Assembly: GCA_920105625.2 (NCBI GenBank)
Contig: OV050030.1
Coordinates: 218,410,325-218,474,324, forward strand
DNA: 64,000 nt
Direction of reading: 5' to 3'
From: Clusia tigrina
Lineage: Eukaryota; Arthropoda; Insecta; Diptera; Clusiidae
Below are positions 10,201 to 23,250 of the stretch, in pieces. Numbering within the stretch: the stretch's first letter is position 1; every line of letters begins with the position of its first letter. The notes beneath the pieces were generated by a model, which did no database searches, was not told where the DNA came from, and saw only the letters and a list, made by a program, of their open reading frames with translations. The translations under genes were made by a program, and so were the position numbers.

Positions 10201-10223
10201 AGAAGTTAGTTGCACTAACTTCT
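10201..10223 (+). promoter_or_regulatory. Perfect hairpin upstream of the polypurine tract (A)
   Basis: AGAAGTTAGT, loop TGC, ACTAACTTCT: a perfect 10-bp stem ending 3 nt before the polypurine tract. It is identical in B at 51605-51627. A role in plus-strand priming or RNA processing is only a guess. Confidence 0.6.
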
Positions 10224-10226
10224 TTT

Positions 10227-10242
10227 AGAAAGAGGGGAGGGA
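10227..10242 (+). promoter_or_regulatory. Polypurine tract of element A
   Basis: Sixteen purines, AGAAAGAGGGGAGGGA, directly abutting the TG of the 3' LTR. This is the expected plus-strand DNA primer. Confidence 0.9.
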
Positions 10243-10746
10243 TGTTGTGAGCTAGAATCAAGCTGCATGCGCGTAGTGTCTCACAGCATCGACTCCTAAC
10301 AGATGCCACACATTCTGTGTGATTAGCATGTGTTAAAGTTACTTAAGAAAGCACATATTTTTAGGGTGCGAGTATTTAGAATTAATATTACCTATGTAAT
10401 ATTTACTATGTAAACTTTTAGGGTGCTACAGTTTTGCAGTCGAGCCACCGAAGGGCATTCAAAGTTAGAATGCACCATCAACATTTCAGATTGGCGTAGG
10501 TCAGTTGGCTTGACCAACTGACACCAATTAACAGGTGCGAAACTGGAACAATAGAAAGGTGAGTTTTTGTATTGTAATTGTGAATTGCAAATAGTATATA
10601 AGAGTAAGTATTCTAAGAAATAAAGGCTTGTGATTTTAAAACTAAAAGCGTAATGTAGTGATTTTTCCAAAGAGTGATTTAGGCCTTTCAGATACACGCG
10701 CACAGCAGAAGGACGTCCCACGTCAAACAAGGACAATACCCCAACA
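10243..10746 (+). mobile_element. 3' LTR of element A (504 bp)
   Basis: Starts TGTTG and ends CAACA. Same length as both LTRs of element B, with roughly 12-14 differences from each by hand count. It contains a TATATAAG at 10595-10602, an AATAAA at 10619-10624, and a perfect palindromic hairpin at 10500-10522. It is directly followed by array DNA beginning GACC, the same four bases that form B's target duplication. Confidence 0.95.
10500..10522. promoter_or_regulatory. LTR hairpin/dyad GTCAGTTGG-N5-CCAACTGAC (A 3' LTR)
   Basis: A perfect 9-bp inverted repeat with a 5-nt centre (CTTGA), about 75 bp upstream of the TATA-like box. It is unchanged in all three LTRs (also 41102-41124 and 51904-51926) although the LTRs differ elsewhere. 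It may be a dimeric-protein binding site or an RNA hairpin. Confidence 0.55.
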
Positions 10747-11106
10747 GACCTCTCCAATCGACAGCGGCAGCGACTGAGACGCCTACAGAGATACTGACAG
10801 AGGATGCGACACCGACTGAGACGCCGACTGAGGTAGATAGGGGTAGATATTGGCTTAGAAAAGCCAGCAGACCCCCCAATCGAAATCGGCAACGACTGAG
10901 ACGCCTACAGAGACGCTGATAGAGGCTGCGACGCCGACTGAGACACCGACTGAGGCAGATAGGGGCAGAAATAGGCATAGAGAAGGCAGCAGACCCCCAA
11001 TCGACAGCGGCAGCGACTGAGACACCTACAGAGACGCTGACAGAGGCTGCGACGCCGACTGAGACGCCGACTGAGGCAGATAGGGGTAGATATAGGCATA
11101 GAGAAG

Positions 11107-11470
11107 CAGGAGACCCCCACAATCGACAGAGGCAGCGACTGAGAAGCCTACAGAGACGCTGACATAGGCTGCGACGCCGACTGAGGCAGATAGGGGTAGA
11201 GGTAGTCATAGAGACGGCAGCAGACCCCCCAATCGACAGCGGCAGCGACTGAAATGCCTACAGAGACGCTGACAGAGGCTGCGACATCGACTGAGATACC
11301 GACTGAGACCTCCAACTGAAGCAGATAGGGGTAGATATAGGCATAGAGAAGCAGGAGACCCCCACAATCGACAGAGGCAGCGACTGAGAAGCCTACAGAG
11401 ACGCTTACAAAGGCTGCGACGCCGACTGAGGCAGATAGGGGTAGATGTAGTCATAGAGACGGCAGCAGAC
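11107..11470. repeat. Repeated variant pair within array 1
   Basis: The variant GCAGGAGACCCCCACAATCG followed by a TAGTCATAGAGACGG unit occurs at about 11107-11220 and again at about 11350-11464, and once more near 21131. This marks local duplication and a later exchange between distant parts of the array. Confidence 0.6.
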
Positions 11471-14400
11471 CCCCCAATCGACAGCGGCAGCGACTGAAAT
11501 GCCTACAGAGATGCTGACAGAGGCTGCGACGCCGACTGAGGCAGATAGGGGTAGATATTGGCATAGAGAAGGCAGCAGACCCCCAATCGACAGCGGCATT
11601 GACGGAGACACTTACAGAGACGCTGACAGAGGCAGATAGGAGTAGATATAGGCATAGAGAAGGCAGAAGACCCCCCAATCGACAGCGGCATTGACGGAGA
11701 CGCCTACAGAGACGCTGACAGAGGCAGATAGGGGTAGATATAGGCATAGAGAAGGCTGCAGAACCCCCAATCGATAGCGGCAGCGACTGAGACGCCTACA
11801 TAGACGATGATAGAGGCTGCGACGCCGACTGAGACACCGACTGAGGCAGATAGGGGTAGATAGAGGCATAGAGAAGGCAGCAGACCACCCAGTCGACAGC
11901 GGCAGTGACTGGGACGCCTACAGAGACGCTGACAGAGGCTGCGACGCCGACTGAGGCACCTAGGGGTAGATGTAGTCATAGAGAAGCCAGCAGACCCAGC
12001 AATCGACACCGGCAGCGACTGAGGCGCCTACAGAGACGGTGACAGAGGCAGATAGGGGTAGATATAGGTGTAGAGAAGGTAGCAGACCCCCCAATCGACA
12101 GCGGCAGCGACTGGGACGCCTACAGAGACGCTGACAGAAGCTGCGACGCCGACTGAGACGCCGACTGAGGCAGATAGGGGTAGATATAGACATAGAGAAG
12201 GCAGTAGACCTCCCCAATCGACAGCGGCAGCGACTGAGATGCCTACAGATACGCTGGCAGATGCGGCGACGCCGACTGAGACGCAAACTGAGGCAGATAG
12301 GTGTAGATATAGGCATAGAGAAGGCAGCAGACCACCCAGTCGACAGCGGTAGTGACTGGGACGCCTGCAGAGACGCTGACAGAGGCTGCGACGCCGACTG
12401 AGACGCCGACTGAGGCAGATAGGTGTAAATATAGGCATAGAGAAGGCAGCAGACTCCCCAAGCGACAGCGGCAGCGACTGAGACGCCTACAGAGACGCTG
12501 ACAGAGGCTGCGACGCTGACTGAGAAGCCGACTGAGGCAGATTGGCATAGAGAAGGCCGCAGACCCCCCAATCGACAGCGGTAACGACTGAGACTCCTAC
12601 AGAGACGCTGACAAAGGCTGCGACGCCGACTGATGCAGATAGGGGTAGATGTAGTCATAGAGACGGCAGCAGACCCCCCAATCGACAGCGGCAGCGACTG
12701 AAATGCCTACAGATACGCTGACAGAGGCAGATAGGGGTAGATATAGGCGTATTGAAGGCAGCAGACTCCCCAATCGACAGCGTCAGCGACTGAGACGCCT
12801 ACAGAGATGCTGACAGAGGCTGCGACGCCGGCTGAGGCAGCTAGGGGTAGATGTAGTCGTAGAGAAGGCAGCAGACCCAGCAATCGACAGCGGCAGCGAC
12901 TGAAATGCCTACAGAGTCGCTGAAAGAGGCTGCGACATCGACTGAGACACCGACTGAGATGCCGACTGAGGCAGATAGGGGTAGATATAGGCATAGAGAA
13001 GGCAGCAGACCTCCCCAGTCGACAGCGGCAGCGACTGAGTCGCCTACAGAGACGCTGGCAGAGGCTGCGACGCTGACTGAGACGCCGACTGAGGCAGATA
13101 GGCATAAAGAAGGCAGCAGACCCCCCAATCGACAGCGGCAACGACTGAGTCTCTTACAGAGACCTGACAGAGGCTGCGACGCCGACTGAGGCAGATAGGG
13201 GTAGATATAGGCATAGAGAAGGCAGCAGACCCGCCAATCGACAGCGGCAACGACGGAGATGCCTACAGAGACGCTGACAGAGGCGGCGACTCGGACTGAG
13301 ACGCCGACTGAGGCAGATAGTTTTAGATATAAGCATAGAGAAGGCAGCAGACCCCCAAATCGACAGCGGCAACGACTGAGTCCCTTACAGAGATGCTGAC
13401 AGAGGCTGCGACGCCGGCTGAGGCAGCTAGGGGTAGATGTAGTCATAGAGAAGGCAGCAGACCCGCCAATCGACAGCGGCAATGACTAAGATGCCTACAG
13501 AGACGCTGACAAAGGCTGCGACGCCGACTGAGATGCCGACTGAGGCAGATAGGGGTATATATAGGCAGAGAGAAGGCAGCAGACCCCCCAATCGACAGCG
13601 GCATTGACGGAGACGCCTACAGAGACGCTGATAGAGGCAGATAGGGGTGGATATAGGTATAGAGAAGGCAGCAGACCCCCAATCGACAGCGGCATTGACG
13701 GAGACGCCTACAGAGACGCTGACAGAGGCAGATAGGGGTAGATATAGGCATAGAGAAGGCAGCAGACCCCCCAATCGACAGCGGCATTGACGGAGACGCC
13801 TACAGAGACGCTGACAGAGGCAGATAGGGGTAGATATAGGCATAGAGAAGGTAGCAGACCTCCCCAATCGACAGCGGCAGCTACTGAGACGCCTACATAG
13901 ACGCTGAATGAGAGCTGCGACGCCGACTGAGACACCGACTGAGGCAGATAGGGGCAGATACAAGCATAGAGAAGGCAGAAGACACCCCAATCGACAGCGG
14001 CAGCGACTGAGACACCTACAAAAACGCTGACAGAGGCTGCGACGCCGACTGACGCAGATAGGTGTAGATACAGGCATAGAGAAGGCAGCAGACCACTCAG
14101 TCGACAGCGGCAGTGACTGGGACGCCTACATAGACGATGATAGAGGCTGCGACGCCGACTGAGACACCGACTGAGGCAGATAGGGGTATATATAGGCATA
14201 GAGAAGGCAGCAGACCACCCAGTCGACAGCGGCAGTGACTGGGACGCCTACAGAGACGCTGACAGAGGCTGCGACGCCGACTGAGGCACCTAGGGGTAGA
14301 TGTAGTCATAGAGAAGGCAGCAGACCCAGCAATCGACACCGGCAGCGACTGAGGCGCCTACAGAGACGGTGACAGAGGCAGATAGGGTAAATATAGGCGT

Positions 14401-15359
14401 AGAGAAGGCAGCAGACCCCCCAATCGACAGCGGCAGCGACTGGGACGCCTACAGAGACGCTGACAGAGGCGGCGACGCGGACTGAGACGCCGACTGAGGC
14501 AGATAGTGGCAGATATAGGCATAGAGAAGGCAGCAGACCCCCCAATCGACACCGGCAACGACTGAGTCTCTTACAGAGACGCTGACAGAGGCTGCGACGC
14601 CGGCTGAGGCAGCTAGGGGTAGATGTAGTCATAGAGAAGGCAGCAGACCCCCAATCGACAGCGGCAACGACTGAGACTCCTACAGATACGCTGACTGAGG
14701 CTGCGACGCCGACTGAGACGCCGACTGTGGCAGATAGTAGTAGATAGTAGTAGATATAGGCATAGAGAAGGCAGCAGACCCCCCAATCGACAGCGGCATT
14801 GACTGAGACGCCTACAGAGACGCAGACAGAGGCTGCGACGCTGACTGAGACGCCGACTGAGGCAGATAGGGGTAGAAATTGGCATAGAGAAGCAGCAGAA
14901 CCCCACATTCGACAGCGGCAGCGACTGAGAAGCCTACAGAGACGCTGACAAAGGCTGCGATGCCGACTGAGGCAGATAGGTGTAAATATAGGCATAGAGA
15001 AGGCAGCAGACTCCCCAATCGACAGCGGCAGCGACTGAGACGCATACAGAGACGCTGACAGAGGCTGCGAAGCCAACTGAGACGCTGACTGAGGCAGATA
15101 GGGTTAGATAAAGGCAGAGAGAAGGCAGCAGACCCCCCAATCGACAGCGGCAACGACTGAGATGCCTACAGAGACGCTGACAGAGGCGGCGACGCGGACT
15201 GAGACGCCGACTGAGGCAGATAGTGGTAGATATAGGCATAGAGAAGGCAGCAGACCCCCCAATCGACAGCGGCAACGACTGAGTCTCTTACAGAGACGCT
15301 GACAGAGGCTGCGACGCCGGCTGAGGCAGCTAGGGGTAGATGTAGTCATAGAGAAGGCA

Positions 15360-16722
15360 GCAGACAACCCAATCGACAGCGGCAACGACTGAGACTCCTA
15401 CAGAGACGCTGACAGAGGCTGCGACGCCGACTGACGCAGATAGGTGTTGATATAGGCATAGAGAAGGCAGCAGACCACCCAGTCGACAGCGGCAGTGACT
15501 GGGACGCCTACATAGACGATGAATGAGGCTGCGACGCCGACTGAGACACCGACTGAGGCAGATAGGGGCAGATACAAGCATAGAGAAGGCAGCAGACACC
15601 CCAATCGACAGCGGCAGCGACTGAGACACCTACAAAAACGCTGACAGAGGCTGCGACGCCGACTGACGCAGATAGGTGTAGATACAGGCATAGAGAAGGC
15701 AGCAGACCACTCAGTCGACAGCGGCAGTGACTGGGACGCCTACAGAGACGCTGACAGAGGCTGCGACGCCGACTGAGGCACCTAGGGGTAGATGTAGTCA
15801 TAGAGAAGGCAGCAGACCCAGCAATCGACACCGGCAGCGACTGAGGCGCCTACAGAGACGGTGACAGAGGAAGGTAGGGTAGATATAGGCGTAGAGAAGG
15901 CAGCAGACCCCCCAATCGACAGCGGCAGCGACTGGGACGCCTACAGAGACGCTGACAGAGGCTGCGATGCCGACTGAGGCAGATAGAGGTAGATATAGGC
16001 ATAGAGAATACAGTAGACCTCCCCAATCGACAGCGGCAGCGACTGATATGCCTACAGATACGCTGGCAGATGCGGCGACGCCGACTGAGACGCCAACTGA
16101 GGCAGATTGGGGTAGATATAGGCATAGAGATGGTAGCAGACCTCCCCAATCGATAGCGGCAGCGACTGAGACGCCTACATAGACGATGATAGAGGCTGCG
16201 ACGCCGACTGAGACACCGACTGAGGCAGATAGGGGTAGATATAGGCATAGAGAAGGCAGCAGACACCCCAATCGACCGCGGAAACGACTGAGAAGCCTAC
16301 AGAGACGCTGACAAAGGCTGCGACGCCGACTGAGGCAGATAGGTGTAAATATAGGCATAGAGAAGGCAGCAGACTCCCCAATCGACAGCGGCAGCGACTG
16401 AGACGCATACAGAGACGCTGACAGAGGCTGCGAAGCCAACTGAGACGCTGACTGAGGCAGATAGGGTTAGATAAAGGCAGAGAGAAGGCAGCATACCCCC
16501 AATCGACAGCGGCAACGACTGAGATGCCTACAGAGACGCTGACAGAGGCGGCGACGCGGACTGAGACGCCGACTGAGGCAGATAGTGGTAGATATAGGCA
16601 TAGAGAAGGCAGCAGACCCCCCAATCGACAGCGGCAACGACTGAGTCTCTTACAGAGACGCTGACAGAGGCTGCGACGCCGGCTGAGGCAGCTAGGGGTA
16701 GATGTAGTCATAGAGAATCCAG
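15360..16722. repeat. Higher-order repeat copy 0 (1,362-bp offset)
   Basis: This block closely matches the block that starts 1,362 bp further on, with small changes such as a 12-bp length difference near 16235 against 17597. Similarity ends near 16290, where the two copies diverge. It is an older relative of the 1,683-bp duplication that follows. Confidence 0.7.
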
Positions 16723-18404
16723 CAGACAACCCAATCGACAGCGGCAACGACTGAGACTCCTACAGAGACGCTGACAGAGGCTGCGACGCCGACTGACGCA
16801 GATAGGTGTTGATATAGGCATAGAGAAGGCAGCAGACCACCCAGTCGACAGCGGCAGTGACTGGGACGCCTACATAGACGATGAATGAGGCTGCGACGCC
16901 GACTGAGACACCGACTGAGGCAGATAGGGGCAGATACAAGCATAGAGAAGGCAGCAGACACCCCAATCGACAGCGGCAGCGACTGAGACACCTACAAAAA
17001 TGCTGACAGAGGCTGCGACGCCGACTGACGCAGATAGGTGTAGATACAGGCATAGAGAAGGCAGCAGACCACTCAATCGACAGCGGCAGTGACTGGGACG
17101 CCTACAGAGACGCTGACAGAGGCTGCGACGCCGACTGAGGCACCTAGGGGTAGATGTAGTCATAGAGAAGGCAGCAGACCCAGCAATCGACACCGGCAGC
17201 GACTGAGGCGCCTACAGAGACGGTGACAGAGGAAGGCAGGTTAGATATAGGCGTAGAGAAGGCAGCAGACCCCCCAATCGACAGCGGCAGCGACTGGGAC
17301 GCCTACAGAGACGCTGACAGAGGCTGCGATGCCGACTGAGACGCCGACTGAGGCAGATAGAGGTAGATATAGGCATAGAGAATACAGTAGACCTCCCCAA
17401 TCGACAGCGGCAGCGACTGATATGCCTACAGATACGCTGGCAGATGCGGCGACGCCGACTGAGACGCCAACTGAGGCAGATTGGGGTAGATATAGGCATT
17501 GAGATGGTAGCAGACCTCCCCAATCGATAGCGGCAGCGACTGAGACGCCTACAAAGACGATGATAGAGGCTGCGACGCCGACTGAGACACCGACTGAGGC
17601 AGATAGGGGTAGATATAGGCATAGAGAAGGCAGCAGACACCCCAATCGACCGCGGAAACGACTGAGACTCCTACAGAGACGCTGACAGAGGCTGCGGCGC
17701 CGAATGAGGCAGATAGGTGTAGATATAGGCATAGAGAAGGCAGCAGACCACCCAGTCGACAGCGGCAGTGACTGGGACGCCTGCAGAGACGCTGACAGAG
17801 GCTGCGACGCCGACTGAGGCAGCTAGGGGTAGATGTAGTCATAGAGAAGGCAGGACACCCCGCAATCGACAGCGGCAGCGACTGAGATGCCTACAGAGAC
17901 TCTGGCAGACACACTAACTGACGCAGAAAGCGTAGATATTGGCATAGAGAAGGCATCAGACCCACCCCAATCGACAGCGGCAGCGACTGCGGCGCCTACA
18001 GAGACGGTGACAGAGGCAGATAGGGGTAGATATAGGTGTAGAGAAGGCAGCAGACTCCCCAATCGACAGCGGCAGCGAGTGAGACGCCTACAGAGATGCT
18101 GACAGAGGCTGCGACGCCGGCTGAGGCAGCTAGGGGTAGATGTAGTCATAGAGAAGGCAGCAGACCCAGCAATCGACAGCGGTAGCGACTGAAATGCCTA
18201 CAGAGACGCTGAAAGAGGCTACGACATCGACTGAGACACCGACTGAGACGCCGGCTGAGGCAGATAGGGGTAGATATAGGCGTAGAGAAGGCAGCAGACC
18301 TCCCCAGTTGACAGCGGCAGCGACTGAGACGCCTACAGAGATGCTGGCAGAGGCTGCGACGCTGACTTAGACGCCGACTGAGGCAGATAGGCATAGAGAA
18401 GGCA
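16722..18404. repeat. Higher-order repeat, 1,683-bp unit, copy 1
   Basis: Left member of a tandem duplication. All reading frames inside it recur unchanged exactly 1,683 bp to the right, so the two copies are essentially identical. It includes the unusual GACACACTAACTGACGCAG variant at about 17909. The left boundary is set by the GACAACCC unit at about 16729, before which the sequences differ. Confidence 0.85.
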
Positions 18405-20087
18405 GCAGACAACCCAATCGACAGCGGCAACGACTGAGACTCCTACAGAGACGCTGACAGAGGCTGCGACGCCGACTGACGCAGATAGGTGTTGATATAG
18501 GCATAGAGAAGGCAGCAGACCACCCAGTCGACAGCGGCAGTGACTGGGACGCCTACATAGACGATGAATGAGGCTGCGACGCCGACTGAGACACCGACTG
18601 AGGCAGATAGGGGCAGATACAAGCATAGAGAAGGCAGCAGACACCCCAATCGACAGCGGCAGCGACTGAGACACCTACAAAAATGCTGACAGAGGCTGCG
18701 ACGCCGACTGACGCAGATAGGTGTAGATACAGGCATAGAGAAGGCAGCAGACCACTCAATCGACAGCGGCAGTGACTGGGACGCCTACAGAGACGCTGAC
18801 AGAGGCTGCGACGCCGACTGAGGCACCTAGGGGTAGATGTAGTCATAGAGAAGGCAGCAGACCCAGCAATCGACACCGGCAGCGACTGAGGCGCCTACAG
18901 AGACGGTGACAGAGGAAGGCAGGTTAGATATAGGCGTAGAGAAGGCAGCAGACCCCCCAATCGACAGCGGCAGCGACTGGGACGCCTACAGAGACGCTGA
19001 CAGAGGCTGCGATGCCGACTGAGACGCCGACTGAGGCAGATAGAGGTAGATATAGGCATAGAGAATACAGTAGACCTCCCCAATCGACAGCGGCAGCGAC
19101 TGATATGCCTACAGATACGCTGGCAGATGCGGCGACGCCGACTGAGACGCCAACTGAGGCAGATTGGGGTAGATATAGGCATTGAGATGGTAGCAGACCT
19201 CCCCAATCGATAGCGGCAGCGACTGAGACGCCTACAAAGACGATGATAGAGGCTGCGACGCCGACTGAGACACCGACTGAGGCAGATAGGGGTAGATATA
19301 GGCATAGAGAAGGCAGCAGACACCCCAATCGACCGCGGAAACGACTGAGACTCCTACAGAGACGCTGACAGAGGCTGCGGCGCCGAATGAGGCAGATAGG
19401 TGTAGATATAGGCATAGAGAAGGCAGCAGACCACCCAGTCGACAGCGGCAGTGACTGGGACGCCTGCAGAGACGCTGACAGAGGCTGCGACGCCGACTGA
19501 GGCAGCTAGGGGTAGATGTAGTCATAGAGAAGGCAGGACACCCCGCAATCGACAGCGGCAGCGACTGAGATGCCTACAGAGACTCTGGCAGACACACTAA
19601 CTGACGCAGAAAGCGTAGATATTGGCATAGAGAAGGCATCAGACCCACCCCAATCGACAGCGGCAGCGACTGCGGCGCCTACAGAGACGGTGACAGAGGC
19701 AGATAGGGGTAGATATAGGTGTAGAGAAGGCAGCAGACTCCCCAATCGACAGCGGCAGCGAGTGAGACGCCTACAGAGATGCTGACAGAGGCTGCGACGC
19801 CGGCTGAGGCAGCTAGGGGTAGATGTAGTCATAGAGAAGGCAGCAGACCCAGCAATCGACAGCGGTAGCGACTGAAATGCCTACAGAGACGCTGAAAGAG
19901 GCTACGACATCGACTGAGACACCGACTGAGACGCCGGCTGAGGCAGATAGGGGTAGATATAGGCGTAGAGAAGGCAGCAGACCTCCCCAGTTGACAGCGG
20001 CAGCGACTGAGACGCCTACAGAGATGCTGGCAGAGGCTGCGACGCTGACTTAGACGCCGACTGAGGCAGATAGGCATAGAGAAGGCA
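18405..20087. repeat. Higher-order repeat, 1,683-bp unit, copy 2
   Basis: Right member of the tandem duplication. The same variant order occurs at the same spacing, including the GACACACTAACTGACGCAG variant near 19592. The match is lost at about 20090, where copy 2 continues GACCCTCC instead of GACAACCC. Confidence 0.85.
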
Positions 20088-21479
20088 GCAGACCCTCCAA
20101 TCGACAGCGGCAACGACTGAGACTCTTACAGATACGCTGACAGAGGCAGATAGGGGTAGATATAGGCATAGAGAAGGCAGCAGACTCCCCAATCGACAGC
20201 GGCAGCGACTGAGATGCCTACAGAGACGCAGGCAGATGCGGCTTCGCCGACTGAGACGCAAACTGAGGCAGATAGGCGTAGATATAGGCATAGAGAAGGC
20301 AGAAGACCCCCAATCGACAGCGGCAGCAACTGAGAAGCCTACAGAGACGCTGACAAAGGCTGCGACGCCGACTGAGGTAGATAGGTGTAAATATAGGCAT
20401 AGAGAAGGCAGCAGACTCCCCAAGCGACAGCGGCAGCGACTGAGACGCACACAGAGACGCTGACATAGGCTGCGAAAATCAGAGAGAAGGCAGCAGCCCC
20501 CCAATCTCTGACAGAGGCTGCGACGCTGACTGAGACGCCGACTGAGGCAGATTGGCATAGAGAAGGCAGCAGACCCCCCAATCGACAGCGGCAACGACTG
20601 AGACTCTTACAGAGACGCTGACAGAGGCAGATAGGGGTAGATATAGGCATAGAGAAGGCAGCAGACTCCCCAATCGACAGCGGCAGCGACTGAGATGCCT
20701 ACAGAGACGCAGGCAGATGCGGCGACGCCGACTGAGACGCAAACTGAGGCAGATAGGAGTAGATATAGGCATAGAGAAGGCAGAAGACACCCAATCGACA
20801 GCGGCAGCAACCGAGAAACCTACAGAGACGCTGACAAAGGCTGCGACGTCGACTGAGGTAGATAGGTGTAAATATAGGCATAGAGAAGGCAGCAGACTCC
20901 CCAAGCGACAGGGGCAGCGACTGAGACGCACACAGAGACGCTGACACAGGCTGCGAAGCCGACTGAGACGCTGACTGTGGCATATAGGGGTAGATAAAGG
21001 CAGAAAGAAGGCAGCAGACCCCCCAATCGACAGCGGTAACGACTGAGACTCCTAAAGAGACGCTGACAGAGGCTGCGACGCCGACTGAGACGCCGACTGA
21101 GGCAGATAGGGGTAGATATAGGCATAGAGAAGCAGGAGACCCCCACAATCGACAGAGGCAGCGACTGAGAAGCCTACAGAGACGCTGACAAAGGCTGCGA
21201 CGCCGACTGAGGCAGATAGGGGTAGATGTAGTCATAGAGACGGCAGCAGACCCCCCAATCGACAGCGGCAGCGACTGAAATGCCTACAGAGACGCTGACA
21301 GAGGCAGATAGGGGTAGATATAGGCGTAGAGAAGGCAGCAGACTCCCCAATCGACAGCGTCAGCGACTGAGACGCCTACAGAGATGCTGACAGAGGCTGC
21401 GACGCCGGCTGAGGCAGCTAGGGGTAGATGTAGTCATAGAGAAGGCAGCAGACTCCCCAATCGACAGCGGCAGCGACTG

Positions 21480-23250
21480 AGATGCCTACAGAGACGCTGA
21501 CAAAAGCTGCGACGCCGACTGAGACGCCGACTGAGACGCCGACTGAGGCAGATAGGGGTAGATATAGGCATAGAGAAGGCAGCAGACCCCCCAATCGACA
21601 GAGGCATTGACGGAGACGCCTACAGAGACGCTGATAGAGGCAGATAGGGGTAGATATAGGTATAGAGAAGGCAGCAGACCCCCCAATCGACAGCAGCAGA
21701 GACTGAGACGCCTACAGAGATGCTGTCAGAGGCTGTGACGCCGACTGAGGCAGCTAGGGTTAGATGTAGTCATAGAGAAGGCAGCAGACCCCCCAATCGA
21801 CAGCGGCAGCGGCTGAGACGCCTACAGAGACGCTGACAAAGGCTGTGACGCCGACTGAGGCAGATAGGTGTGGATCTAGGCGTAAAAAAGGCAGCAGACT
21901 CCCCAATCGACAGCGGCAGCTACTGAGAAGTCTACAGAGACGCTGAAAGAGGCTGCGACATCGACTGAGACGCCGACTGAGACACCGACTGAGGCAGATA
22001 GGGGTAGATATAGGCATAGAGAAGGCAGCAGACCCCCAATCGACAGCGGCAACGACTGAGACTCCTACAGACACGCTGACTGAGCCTGCGACGCCCACTT
22101 TGACGCCGACTGAGGCAGATATTGGTAGATATAGACATATAGAAGGCAGCAGACGCCCAATCGACAGCGGCAACGACTGAGACTCCTACAGATACGCTGA
22201 CTGAGGCTGCGACGCCGACTGAGACGCCGACTGAGGCAGATAGGGGTAGATATAGGCATAGAGAAGCAGGAGACCCCCACAATCGACAGAGGCAGCGACT
22301 GAGAAGCCTACAGAGACGCTGACAAAGGCTGTGACGCCGACTGAGGCAGATAGGTGTGGATCTAGGCGTAAAAAAGGCAGCAGACTCCCCAATCGACAGC
22401 GGCAGCTACTGAGAAGTCTACAGAGACGCTGAAAGAGGCTGCGACATCGACTGAGACGCCGACTGAGACACCGACTGAGGCAGATAGGGGTAGATATAGG
22501 CATAGAGAAGGCAGCAGACCCCCAATCGACAGCGGCAACGACTGAGACTCCTACAGACACGCTGACTGAGCCTGCGACGCCCACTTTGACGCCGACTGAG
22601 GCAGATATTGGTAGATATAGGCATAGAGAAGGCAGCAGACCCCCAATCGACAGCGGCAACGACTGAGACTCCTACAGACACGCTGACTGAGCCTGCGACG
22701 CCCACTTTGACGCCGACTGAGGCAGATATTGGTAGATATAGACATAGAGAAGGCAGCAGACCCCCCAATCGACAGAGGCATTGACGGAGACGCCTACAGA
22801 GACGCTGATAGAGGCAGATAGGGGTAAATATAGGTATAGAGAAGGCAGCAGACCCCCCAATCGACAGCAGCAGAGACTGAGACGCCTACAGAGATGCTGT
22901 CAGAGGCTGTGACGCCGACTGAGGCAGCTAGGGTTAGATGTAGTCATAGAGAAGGCAGCAGACCCCCCAATCGACAGCGGCAGCGGCTGAGACGCCTACA
23001 GAGACGCTGACAAAGGCTGTGACGCCGACTGAGGCAGATAGGTGTGGATCTAGGCGTAAAAAAGGCAGCAGACTCCCCAATCGACAGCGGCAGCTACTGA
23101 GAAGTCTACAGAGACGCTGAAAGAGGCTGCGACATCGACTGAGACGCCGACTGAGACACCGCCTGAGGCAGATAGGGGTAGAAATTGGCATAGAGAAGCA
23201 GCAGAACCCCACATTCGACAGCGACAGCGACTGGGACGCCTACAGAGACG
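21480..23250. repeat. Higher-order repeats at 486 and 1,174 bp offsets
   Basis: Blocks with the TTGGTAGATATAGACATA variant and the TAGGCGTAAAAAAGG variant recur. Matching frames lie 486 bp apart (right ends 22173 and 22659) and 1,174 bp apart (21686 and 22860). Nested duplication is evident, but exact borders were not resolved by eye. Confidence 0.6.

Larger units (their letters stand above)
1..10746 (+). mobile_element. Element A: 5'-truncated (by window) Ty3/gypsy LTR retrotransposon
   Basis: The order is leader, gag, protease, RT, RNase H, integrase, env-like remnant, polypurine tract and 3' LTR, which is the Ty3/gypsy order (integrase after RNase H). The 5' LTR and primer site lie outside the window or are lost. 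The copy is closely similar to element B at 40845-52150 over its whole length. It carries a nested solo LTR at 3098-3772. Lesions in protease, RT, RNase H and integrase make it non-autonomous. Its 3' LTR abuts the tandem array at 10747 with the same variant unit (GACCTCTCC) that follows element B. Confidence 0.95.
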
